A DNA stretch of 34,528 nucleotides from Candidatus Bathyarchaeota archaeon (lineage in GTDB: Archaea; Thermoproteota; Bathyarchaeia; Bathyarchaeales; DTEX01). The notes below the pieces were generated by a model. It worked only from the letters and a program-made list of their open reading frames with translations, was not told the DNA's origin and did no database searches. Made by a program: the position numbers and the translations under genes. The stretch spans positions 1 through 34,528 of the forward strand of contig QMXE01000005.1 of assembly GCA_003661975.1 (NCBI GenBank), read 5' to 3'. Position 1 is the first letter of the stretch. The number at the start of each line of letters is the position of its first letter. This document shows, one piece after another, positions 8,998 to 17,309 of this stretch.

Positions 8998-9013
8998 TTA
9001 AATGAGCATTTAA
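8998..9013. promoter_or_regulatory. Palindrome TTAAATG-AG-CATTTAA overlapping a TATA-like element
   Basis: Perfect 7-bp arms; the right arm overlaps CATTTAATATAAAAGG. Located between the divergent GfcR-like gene and the 9.2 kb hypothetical gene. Confidence 0.45.
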
Positions 9014-9215
9014 TATAAAAGGCGTTTATTGAGAATAGGAGTCAGCCGACCTTTCTCTACCCGTAATTACCGAGTTTTCTTCTGGTGAGGGACATAAAAT
9101 AATTTTTGCCAACCAAAGAGAGCAGAAGATAGAAATAGATTTAAGCGAAAATTAATTCCTAATCAAACGATAGGGAACAGTGTCAGTAAATGGCTTGGCT
9201 TACGGAGGAGTAACT

Positions 9216-9605
9216 ATGGGGGAGAAAGAGAAGGTTAAGATCATATATCAGCCGCCTAAAGAGATCGTAATCCTCGATTACTTCCAATTTTCGAAGGAAA
9301 ATCTGAGCCAAATGTTCGCAAAGATAATTCATTCTGGACTTCCCGTAGTAGCATACTGGGCTGAGGGTGTCCTTTTCATATACTTTCCGCTTACACCAGA
9401 TACGAATGACCTTATGGAGAAGTATTTAGAGGGGAGGATCTACTGGAGCTCCGTGAACTTCGCGTTAATGCCAAAATATGCCCCATCGATAAAGGTAAGT
9501 GGTCTAGAGGTTCCTGTTGTAAATGTCTCTGAACATCCAGTAATGCGTGAAACTGCGAGATGGCTAAGAGAACAGGCAGAAAAAAGAAAAAATGCGAAAA
9601 ATTAA
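9216..9605 (+). CDS. Conserved-looking hypothetical protein
   Basis: ORF opens at GTG 9180, but the ATG at 9216 is preceded by GGAGGAG(TAACT), a good Shine-Dalgarno sequence. Product MGEKEKVKIIYQPPKEIVILDYFQFSKENLSQMFAKII... Confidence 0.7.
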   Translation: MGEKEKVKIIYQPPKEIVILDYFQFSKENLSQMFAKIIHSGLPVVAYWAEGVLFIYFPLTPDTNDLMEKYLEGRIYWSSVNFALMPKYAPSIKVSGLEVPVVNVSEHPVMRETARWLREQAEKRKNAKN

Positions 9606-9907
9606 AGCAGGTTGCTTGGACTGTCCGATTCTGAAACCTCGATTCTTATTATTCGTCTTCTCTCCAGTCGTTTAAGAGCATCAAAGAACTCGCTTTTCTG
9701 TTTTCCCTCAAGCCTAAAGTGCTGAATCATATCTTTTATTCTGGACCAGCGTTGCCCATTCCTCCGTAAATGGCTCTGTAGATACTCGATAACTAACCGC
9801 TCGATCCTACCGCACTTCCAAGTCGTATTTCTTATGAGAACAGCGGCAGCACCGAACATCTTTTGGGTTTCAGCTTTAGGCCTTCTTGCCATGAATGCTC
9901 TCCCCAC
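9602..9907 (-). CDS. Small hypothetical protein, possibly winged-helix
   Basis: MARRPKAETQKMFGAAAVLIRNTTWKCGRIERLVIEYLQSHLRRNGQRWSRIKDMIQHFRLEGKQKSEFFDALKRLERRRIIRIEVSES; wHTH-like pattern; tail-to-tail with its neighbour. Confidence 0.6.
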   Translation of the reverse strand: MGRAFMARRPKAETQKMFGAAAVLIRNTTWKCGRIERLVIEYLQSHLRRNGQRWSRIKDMIQHFRLEGKQKSEFFDALKRLERRRIIRIEVSESDSPSNLL

Positions 9908-10111
9908 TTTGAGGCCTTATAGAACAATGATCCATAGCACTATTACATATTAGTGATATATATTCCTGCATATTACTTTTTTGGCTCCACAGCACTCAGG
10001 ATTAAACTTTTATTATATATTTAAGCCTTATATAATCCTTATTGAGTTCAGCTTCAATGACCTTCGAATACTTTTAAGGGTAATTAGTAAGCGATCCTTT
10101 GAGGAGTGTAC

Positions 10112-10822
10112 ATGACAAGATTCATTTCCCGTAGTGCCATCATAAATGGAGTTGTAGGAGACGCAATAATTCTAGGTAAGACCGTGATTGCCGATGGAAC
10201 GATCATTGAAGGGAACGTCACTGTTGGATATCCCATCGAGAAGAAGATAAAGATGATCAGGGCCGTTGGAGAGTTTAGTCTAGAGGAAAGCAGTAGAATA
10301 AGTAATGGCGCAAGGATTGGAAGCCAATGCATAATCCGTTCTGGCACCGTGATTTATGAAGATAGTGTAATAGGAAGCCATGTTAGGACGGGACATAACG
10401 TCCTAATAAGGGAGGGTAGCACCATCGGAGATAACTCACTTATTGGAACCGGAGTTATTCTTGACGGAACTGTAAGAATAGGCAATAACGTTAAGATTCA
10501 ATCGAACGCCTACCTTCCTCATCTGACAGTAATCGAAGATGATGTATTCATTGCACCCAACGTCTGCTTCACCAATGATCCATATCCGCCAAGTGGAAGA
10601 CTTATCGGCGTAAAGGTCGAGGAAGAAGCAATAATCTGCGCAAACGCAACTATTCTGCCAGGAATCCATATTGGAAGAAAAGCTGTTGTAGGCGCGGGAT
10701 CAGTTGTAACAAAGGATGTGCCTGACAACACGGTGGTTTTCGGGAATCCTGCCCGTCCCCGCATGACCCGCGAGGAATACGATAGGAAAAGGCGAAAGTG
10801 GCAGATAGCAAAAGATTTCTAA
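10112..10822 (+). CDS. Left-handed beta-helix hexapeptide-repeat acyltransferase
   Basis: Repeated [IV]G..[VI] hexapeptides ([50 protein letters not shown]...) and the C-terminal [23 protein letters not shown]. Confidence 0.92.
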   Translation: MTRFISRSAIINGVVGDAIILGKTVIADGTIIEGNVTVGYPIEKKIKMIRAVGEFSLEESSRISNGARIGSQCIIRSGTVIYEDSVIGSHVRTGHNVLIREGSTIGDNSLIGTGVILDGTVRIGNNVKIQSNAYLPHLTVIEDDVFIAPNVCFTNDPYPPSGRLIGVKVEEEAIICANATILPGIHIGRKAVVGAGSVVTKDVPDNTVVFGNPARPRMTREEYDRKRRKWQIAKDF

Positions 10823-10855
10823 TATATTGATTTATGATATGGATTGTGATGGAAG

Positions 10856-11509
10856 ATGATCGACCTTAAAAGATATAGGATAATCGATCTTTCGCAGGAG
10901 ATCATTCCCGGAATATTGAAGGTAAATGGGGAGTATATCCATGGAGGTCAGATTAGGCAGTTTGAGATACGTCAGTTCATATATGCTCCTGATAAGGCCA
11001 TAATGCATTGGGTTGAAGCCGAAACACATGTTGGAACGCATGTTGAGATGCCAGCGCACTTAAAGGATGGATGGAAATCCGCCTCAGAGATGCCTCTTGA
11101 AAAGTTCATGGGAGAAGCCGTTGTGTTAAAATTCGATTTTCTGAACCCCATTAAGGGTAGCGGGCAACCAATAAAGCCTGAATATCTAGAGAAAAAAGTT
11201 AAAAAGGACGATATAGTCCTACTTTGGAGCCCATATCATGGTGATGAACAACCATACATCTCTCCGGAATCTGCAAAGTGGCTTGCGAATAGGCCAGTGA
11301 AGATGGTAGGAGTTCAGAACGTAAGAGTTGAGGCTCCCGGATCAATGGCCACCCACAATAATCTTTTAGGGAATGACATTCCAATGATCGAGGGCTTAAT
11401 AAATCTGGAGAAAATTAATAAGGAGAGGGTATTCTATATTGGACTTCCACTCCGAGTTGCTGGTTTGGACTCATCTTGGATAAGAGCGATAGTTCTAGAG
11501 CCAATATGA
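10856..11509 (+). CDS. Cyclase/kynurenine formamidase-like family protein
   Basis: YRIIDLSQEI... with metal motif ETHVGTHVEMPAHL (family HxGTHxDxPxH). Confidence 0.85.
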   Translation: MIDLKRYRIIDLSQEIIPGILKVNGEYIHGGQIRQFEIRQFIYAPDKAIMHWVEAETHVGTHVEMPAHLKDGWKSASEMPLEKFMGEAVVLKFDFLNPIKGSGQPIKPEYLEKKVKKDDIVLLWSPYHGDEQPYISPESAKWLANRPVKMVGVQNVRVEAPGSMATHNNLLGNDIPMIEGLINLEKINKERVFYIGLPLRVAGLDSSWIRAIVLEPI

Positions 11510-11522
11510 GCGGTGGGAGCTG

Positions 11523-13418
11523 ATGAGCGGTAAATCTGAAGGATTAAATGTGATCCTATTCTCTCCAGATACTGTCAGGAGAGATCATCTGAGCTGTTAT
11601 GGCTATCACAGAAAAACAACGCCGAACCTTGACAGATTAGCCAAAGAGGGGATCCTTTTCACGGATCATGTCGCGAATAGCGGTTGGACTTTACCTCAAT
11701 ACATGACCATGCATACCGGGCTTTATCCCTTAACGCATCGAATGACATTACTCAAGTATAATCCTCCACTCTCATCAAAGATATTCACGATCGCGGAAAT
11801 CCTTAAGGAACATGGATATGTTACAAAGGCTTTCACGAGTAGTAACAGATACCTTCATCCCAGCCTAGGCTACGGCAGAGGATTCGATGATTACTTTTGG
11901 GGTTTAGGATACAATCAGGCTACAAAGAGGATAATCAATGCGGCAATCAAATGGTTAGATGAATATGGAAGGCAAAACAAATTCTTTATTTTCATTCATG
12001 ATAATGACACTCATGAGCCATTTAACCCTCCGAAACCCTTTGATGATATGTGGGGCGAAGGATACATCGATAGATACGACGGTGAGATTAGCCATGTGGA
12101 CTTTTACTTCGGCAGGTTACTCGATAAACTTGAGGAGCTCGGCATAAAAGAGAATACATTAGTCATATACACGTCTGATCACGGAACTGAATTTTGGGAA
12201 CATGGATTCCTAGAGAAGAAAGTGAACTTATATAATGAGATTTTGCACGTTCCTCTCGTGATGTCATGTCCCTCCATATTGCCAGAAGGAAGAATAATTC
12301 ATGGATTGATAGCTACAGTCGATATTGTTCCCACAATTTTAGATATTCTGGATATACCCGTAACATATACTCTTCAGGGAAGGAGCTACTTGCCTCTCAT
12401 TAAGGGAGATCCTGGCTTTCAGCCTCGAAGCATGATCTTCAGTCATACTGAGCATAATACTAGGCTCAGAAATGTTGACCAGCCGAGCTTCGAGCATCTA
12501 TCAGTTCACACGGAAGATTACAAGTTTATACGAGCTAAGATCCTTCTTCCCTTCGATGAGAGATTCTTCGAGATAAAAATGGAGGGAGGAGGAAATTGGG
12601 TTACGCGATTTAAGGCTCTCGCTAAGAGAATTGGGATGGATCCTTCTAAGATTAGGCAAGGAACGATCTTCCGTGAATTATACGATTTAAGAAATGATCC
12701 GAAAGAACAAAGGAATATCATAGATGAGAAGTGGGAGATCGCCGTTGAACTCGAGAAAAGATTAGATTTGTGGGTTGAGGAGACAAGGAAACTCGGAAAT
12801 GAATTAGCATCGGCGATTCCGAAAGCCAAGAAACCAGAGAAGACTCTTATCCGTCAAAGGCCAGCAAGAGGACAAATCATCCCGAAATGCCCAATTCCCA
12901 TCCGCATAAATGTTGGTGGAGATAACTACGTTGATAGCGCGGGATGCAAATGGCTTGCAGACAGACCCTATAGCTATGGGAAATGGGGATACATAACACG
13001 CACTTACAGCGACGTACTGATCGTTAGAAGTAAAATTTGGAATACAGATGATCCAACGATCTATCAATCCCAACGTTTCGGACAAAGCTTCTCCTATGTT
13101 TTCGATGTGCCTAATGGCGAATATAAGGTGGTCTTACATTTCGCTGAGACCATTATGGATTTCGGCGGAATCGAGTTCTTTAATGTTTACATTCAGGATA
13201 AGCCCGTTTTGACGAGCTTTAATATCTTCAATGAGGCTGGCGGAAAATGCAGGGCGATAAAAAAGACCCTTACATGCAAGGTCAGCGATAATCAGTTGTC
13301 AATCCATTTTGAGTCGTTGACTGAACCTCAGCAGGAGGCGGCTAAAGTAGCTGGAATAGAAGTATTGCCTATGCGACGAAATAAAAAATTCACTTCAACT
13401 GATCATCCTAAACTTTAA
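11523..13418 (+). CDS. Sulfatase-like alkaline-phosphatase-superfamily hydrolase with C-terminal malectin-like domain
   Basis: NVILFSPDTVRRDHLSCYGYHRKTTPNLDRLAKEGILFTDHVANSGWTLPQYMTMHTGLYP...; VIYTSDHGTEFWEHGFLEK; C-terminal IRINVGGDNYVDSAGCKWLADRPYSYGKWGY...YQSQRFGQSFSYVFDVPNGEYKVVLHFAE. Confidence 0.9.
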   Translation: MSGKSEGLNVILFSPDTVRRDHLSCYGYHRKTTPNLDRLAKEGILFTDHVANSGWTLPQYMTMHTGLYPLTHRMTLLKYNPPLSSKIFTIAEILKEHGYVTKAFTSSNRYLHPSLGYGRGFDDYFWGLGYNQATKRIINAAIKWLDEYGRQNKFFIFIHDNDTHEPFNPPKPFDDMWGEGYIDRYDGEISHVDFYFGRLLDKLEELGIKENTLVIYTSDHGTEFWEHGFLEKKVNLYNEILHVPLVMSCPSILPEGRIIHGLIATVDIVPTILDILDIPVTYTLQGRSYLPLIKGDPGFQPRSMIFSHTEHNTRLRNVDQPSFEHLSVHTEDYKFIRAKILLPFDERFFEIKMEGGGNWVTRFKALAKRIGMDPSKIRQGTIFRELYDLRNDPKEQRNIIDEKWEIAVELEKRLDLWVEETRKLGNELASAIPKAKKPEKTLIRQRPARGQIIPKCPIPIRINVGGDNYVDSAGCKWLADRPYSYGKWGYITRTYSDVLIVRSKIWNTDDPTIYQSQRFGQSFSYVFDVPNGEYKVVLHFAETIMDFGGIEFFNVYIQDKPVLTSFNIFNEAGGKCRAIKKTLTCKVSDNQLSIHFESLTEPQQEAAKVAGIEVLPMRRNKKFTSTDHPKL

Positions 13419-13533
13419 CGAGCATACACTAAGATTAAACAGTATATACTTATATTTTTGCTTTCATGATCTATAAATTGTTTTTAGGAGAGTGATGTTC
13501 ATCTGTTAGGGTCATGCTTGGAGGGGATTAGAA

Positions 13534-13812
13534 TTGGTCAGTCGGAAGAAATTAAAGGAATATGAAGAGAAAGTGAAGCAGGCGATGTTTATTCTTAATC
13601 AAGTCTCAGAGGATACGACCACCCCACGAAATATTAGGAGGGCAGCGAAGGAATCCATGGATGCCCTTCAATCAGAGGAATATACACTAGCCGTTAGAGC
13701 ATCTAATGCCATATCCATACTGGATGAGATCCTGCAAGATCCTAATATGCCTCCATATACAAGGGTGAAGCTCTGGAACGTAATGAGTCTTCTTGAGGGA
13801 ATAAAGGATTAA
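13534..13812 (+). CDS. UPF0147 family protein
   Basis: VKQAMFILNQVSEDTTTPRNIRRAAKESMDALQSEEYTLAVRASNAISILDEILQDPNMPPYTRVKLWNVMSLLEGIKD. Confidence 0.93.
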   Translation: MVSRKKLKEYEEKVKQAMFILNQVSEDTTTPRNIRRAAKESMDALQSEEYTLAVRASNAISILDEILQDPNMPPYTRVKLWNVMSLLEGIKD

Positions 13813-13916
13813 CTCCTATCATCCTCGATGTAACCGACTAGCAGCCCCAGAATTTATTCACACTAGGAATTTAAGATAGTAAATATTATGAGACTTAAAC
13901 AACATAGAATATACGG

Positions 13917-14981
13917 GTGTGTTTTTTGGTTAAACATGAAGCATTGCTCTATGAAAGACTTCCGGATAACACTGTTAGATGTAACCTATGTGGACGAAGA
14001 TGTATAATTAAAGATGGAAAATTTGGATTTTGCCGCGTTAGAAAGAATGAGGCTGGAAAGCTATACTCGTTAAATTATGCTGAAGCTTGCGCGGTTCATG
14101 CCGATCCAATAGGTAAAAAGCCGCTCTCACATTTTCATCCAGGCTCTTACGTAATGTCAATTGCGACTGTTGGATGCAACTTTCGCTGTCAGTTCTGTGA
14201 TAACTGGAGCATAAGCCAAGAAAGGGATATAATCGGCAGATATTTTCCGCCGGAGGAAGTAGTTAAAGCCGCGAAGGAATATGACTGTCAAGGCATAAGT
14301 TACACTTATACTGAACCAACCATCTTCTTTGAGTATGCATATGACACTGCTGTCTTGGCTCATAAGGAGGGACTCTTCAACACATTTGTCACTAATGGAT
14401 ATATGACTCCAGAAGCTGTGAAGATGATTGCCCCCTACTTAGACGCGGCGACCGTCGACTTCAAAGGAGGAGGAGACCCAGAATTCTATAGGAGATTCTC
14501 CTCTGTTCCATCAGTTGAGCCTATATATGATGCTCTTGTCGAGATGAAAAAGAATGGAATACATATTGAGATCACAAATCTTGTTGTTCCAAAGATAGGA
14601 GACTCAATGAAGCAAATCGGCGAACTTGCAGAATGGATCTGCGAAAATCTAGGCGAGAACACACCGTTTCATCTTTTGAGGTTTCATCCGGATTATAACC
14701 TTACAACCATTAGATCTACGGAGATAAAGACTCTTGAGGATGCATACGAGACTGCCCGACGTGCAGGATTGAATTATGTATACATTGGGAACGTTCCCGG
14801 CCATAAATATGAGAATACTTACTGTCCAAGATGCGGTGAGCTTCTCATTGGGAGATATGGATTTGGAATAACGAGATGGAACCTCACTGAAGATATGAGA
14901 TGCCCCAAATGCTATGAGAAAATACCAATAAAGGGCAAGTTTCATCAAGAGGGATTGTCGTTTCCAATATCGCTAATATAG
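13917..14981 (+). CDS. amrS: AmmeMemoRadiSam system radical SAM enzyme
   Basis: CNLCGRRCIIKDGKFGFCRVRKNEAGKLYSLNYAEACAVHADPIGKKPLSHFHPGSYVMSIATVGCNFRCQFCDNWSISQ..; radical SAM CNFRCQFC; C-terminal CPRC/CPKC. Confidence 0.93.
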   Translation: MCFLVKHEALLYERLPDNTVRCNLCGRRCIIKDGKFGFCRVRKNEAGKLYSLNYAEACAVHADPIGKKPLSHFHPGSYVMSIATVGCNFRCQFCDNWSISQERDIIGRYFPPEEVVKAAKEYDCQGISYTYTEPTIFFEYAYDTAVLAHKEGLFNTFVTNGYMTPEAVKMIAPYLDAATVDFKGGGDPEFYRRFSSVPSVEPIYDALVEMKKNGIHIEITNLVVPKIGDSMKQIGELAEWICENLGENTPFHLLRFHPDYNLTTIRSTEIKTLEDAYETARRAGLNYVYIGNVPGHKYENTYCPRCGELLIGRYGFGITRWNLTEDMRCPKCYEKIPIKGKFHQEGLSFPISLI

Positions 14982-15038
14982 ATATCTAGCAGCAGCATTA
15001 ATAAGTGATTTCTCAGTAAAGTTCCTCTTTGAAGGTTT

Positions 15039-16130
15039 ATGTGGAGGATAATCCGTAGGGATGCAGTTGCAGTTTTAGAGGATGAAAAAGCCCGCAGGAG
15101 CCTGTCGAGGTATTTCGATGTCATGCAGGATAGTAAGCCAGCTAAATTTCTAATCGCAAAGAAGATCCCGACGGATTTTGACGAAGATGACTCACTGAAG
15201 GATCTTTGGAGCCTACATGACGAATTACTCGAGGAATTTTATGAGCTACAGGAGCAAATAGACTCTAAAATGAGGAGGATCGAGGATCTTAAGACCCCAG
15301 AAAAGTCATTTTTGGATTTAAAGGAGAAAATAGCCGCTCGGATCATGGAAAATTGCCATTTCTGCATTAGAAGATGCGGAGTGAACCGTTTAGAGGGAGA
15401 ACTTGGATACTGCAGATGTGGATCGCAGATAGTCGTCTCATCTATTTTTGAGCATCTAGGAGAGGAGCCTGAACTTGTTCCGTCAGGAACGATCTTCACC
15501 ATGGGCTGCACTATAAGATGTCTGCATTGCCAGAACTGGACAATCTCACAATGGTTTGAGGAGGGAGAGATATATTCCACGAAGCGATTGGCACTGGCTG
15601 TTGAGCACCTGAGGAAGAGCGGATGTAGAAACGTTAATCTCGTCGGCGGAGAACCTACTCCATGGCTACAGCAGTGGATTCAGACATTTAAGTATGTAAA
15701 TGTGAATGTCCCGATCGTCTGGAACTCAAATTCATACTATAGTGAGGAAACAGCTAAGCTCTTAGCGGGATTTGTAGATGTATACCTATTGGATTTCAAG
15801 TATGGCAATAATAAATGCGCGGAGAGAATCAGTGATGCTCCGAATTATTGGGAAGCCTGCACAAGGAATCATCTGCATGGGAAAAAGTATGGAGAATTAA
15901 TCATCAGGGTTCTCGTTCTTCCGGGGCACTTAGATTGCTGCACGAAGACAATATTGAATTGGATATCCAAGAATTTAGGGGCAGACACCAGAACAAACGT
16001 TATGTTCCAGTATAGACCAGAATGGAGAGCCTATGAGATTCCGGAGCTAAGAAGAAGACTGAATGGAGAAGAAATGAAAAGAGCAATAGAATTGGCTAAG
16101 CAAGCGGGATTAACCAACTTTATAACTTAA
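15039..16130 (+). CDS. Radical SAM protein, PflA/PflX-like, with N-terminal helical extension
   Basis: CHFCIRRCGVNRLEGELGYCRCGSQIVVSSIFEHLGEEPELVPSGTIFTMGCTIRCLHCQNWTISQWFEEG; CTIRCLHC cluster motif. Confidence 0.85.
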   Translation: MWRIIRRDAVAVLEDEKARRSLSRYFDVMQDSKPAKFLIAKKIPTDFDEDDSLKDLWSLHDELLEEFYELQEQIDSKMRRIEDLKTPEKSFLDLKEKIAARIMENCHFCIRRCGVNRLEGELGYCRCGSQIVVSSIFEHLGEEPELVPSGTIFTMGCTIRCLHCQNWTISQWFEEGEIYSTKRLALAVEHLRKSGCRNVNLVGGEPTPWLQQWIQTFKYVNVNVPIVWNSNSYYSEETAKLLAGFVDVYLLDFKYGNNKCAERISDAPNYWEACTRNHLHGKKYGELIIRVLVLPGHLDCCTKTILNWISKNLGADTRTNVMFQYRPEWRAYEIPELRRRLNGEEMKRAIELAKQAGLTNFIT

Positions 16131-16194
16131 ACTGCTGGACTGGGTCATAGAAATATGGAGTGGAAGATTTCACCTCGATAATAAAGAAGATTTT

Positions 16195-17163
16195 CTATTC
16201 TGACAGTATCTCTGCTAATCTATATTTCTCCAAGTCTATCTTCTTTTCTGCACTCCATGAATAGTCAAGATCAACAGAGCATATCTCTCCATTCTTAATT
16301 CCAACCATCCGTTTCTTCTCTCCAGTAAGCAGGAGCTCAACAGCATGATATCCGAATTGCGATGCCAACGTCCTGCTTAGGGCCGTAGGAGTCCCTCCTC
16401 TCTGGATATATCCGAGAACCGTGAGTCTAACCTCATATCCAGTCTCATCAGCTATGTGCCTAGCGATTTCACGTGAGTCTCCAGCGCCCTCAGCCATCAC
16501 TACGATTTCAGATGTCTTTCCAGCCTCACGTGCACTCTTAATCTTTTCGCATACCGAATCCATGTCAAACCTAACTTCAGGTATTAGAATTATTTCGGCT
16601 CCTCCAGCAAGGCCGACCTCTAATGCTAGGAAACCACGTCTTCTCCCCATAACCTCAACAACGAATATCCTCTCATGAGAAGTTGCGGTGTCCCTGATCT
16701 TGTCTATGGCTGAAAGAGCAGTATTGACAGCCGTATCAAATCCTATGGTCGTATCGGTTCCAGCAACGTCATTATCTATTGTTGCGGGTATTCCGATCAT
16801 CGATATGCCGCTTGCCCTATAAAGCTCACTTGCACCTCTGAATGTTCCGTCTCCGCCGATCGCTACAAGCCCATCAATGCCATATTTCTTAAGAGTCTCA
16901 GCTGCCTTCTCTATTCCTTCAGGAGTCCTCATCTCTTTACATCTTCGAGTCTTCAGGATTGTCCCTCCGAGATTTATTATTCCACTTACGGATCTCGCCT
17001 TTAGTTGGCGGGCTTGACCCTCGATCAACCCGGCGTATCCTCTCTCAAATCCTATAATTTCTAGGTTGTTATGCAGGGCTGAGCGGACAACCGAGCGGAT
17101 AGCGGCATTCATTCCGGGAGCGTCGCCACCAGCAGTTACAATACCGATCCTCCTTAAAGCCAA
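16195..17163 (-). CDS. pfkA: 6-phosphofructokinase, PfkA family
   Basis: RRIGIVTAGGDAPGMNAAIRSVVR...GLVAIGGDGTFRGA...IGIPATIDNDVAGTDTTIGFDTAVNTALSAIDKIRDTATSHERIFVVEVMGRRRGFLAL...LGYIQRGGTPTALSR. Confidence 0.95.
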   Translation of the reverse strand: MALRRIGIVTAGGDAPGMNAAIRSVVRSALHNNLEIIGFERGYAGLIEGQARQLKARSVSGIINLGGTILKTRRCKEMRTPEGIEKAAETLKKYGIDGLVAIGGDGTFRGASELYRASGISMIGIPATIDNDVAGTDTTIGFDTAVNTALSAIDKIRDTATSHERIFVVEVMGRRRGFLALEVGLAGGAEIILIPEVRFDMDSVCEKIKSAREAGKTSEIVVMAEGAGDSREIARHIADETGYEVRLTVLGYIQRGGTPTALSRTLASQFGYHAVELLLTGEKKRMVGIKNGEICSVDLDYSWSAEKKIDLEKYRLAEILSE

Positions 17164-17260
17164 ACTTTGTCACCACCAAAAAACATCGTCACTAACTCAA
17201 AGTTTAATGAAAGCTATTATGGAATTTAAGTGAAGCGGCACATGAAAATAAAGATAAAGC

Positions 17261-17273
17261 AGATGTGACATCT
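17261..17273. promoter_or_regulatory. Palindrome AGATGT-G-ACATCT next to a TATA-like TTTAAAAT in the pfkA/map divergent region
   Basis: Perfect 6-bp arms, 1-nt spacer, directly upstream of the map promoter-like element. Confidence 0.35.
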
Positions 17274-17309
17274 TTAAAATACTAGTACTCTCGATTACTG
17301 GGTGATCTC

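Noticed and set aside
9910-10105. CACTA..TAGTG short inverted repeat and AT-rich spacer as an operator
   Set aside because: 5-bp arms in AT-rich DNA are expected by chance.
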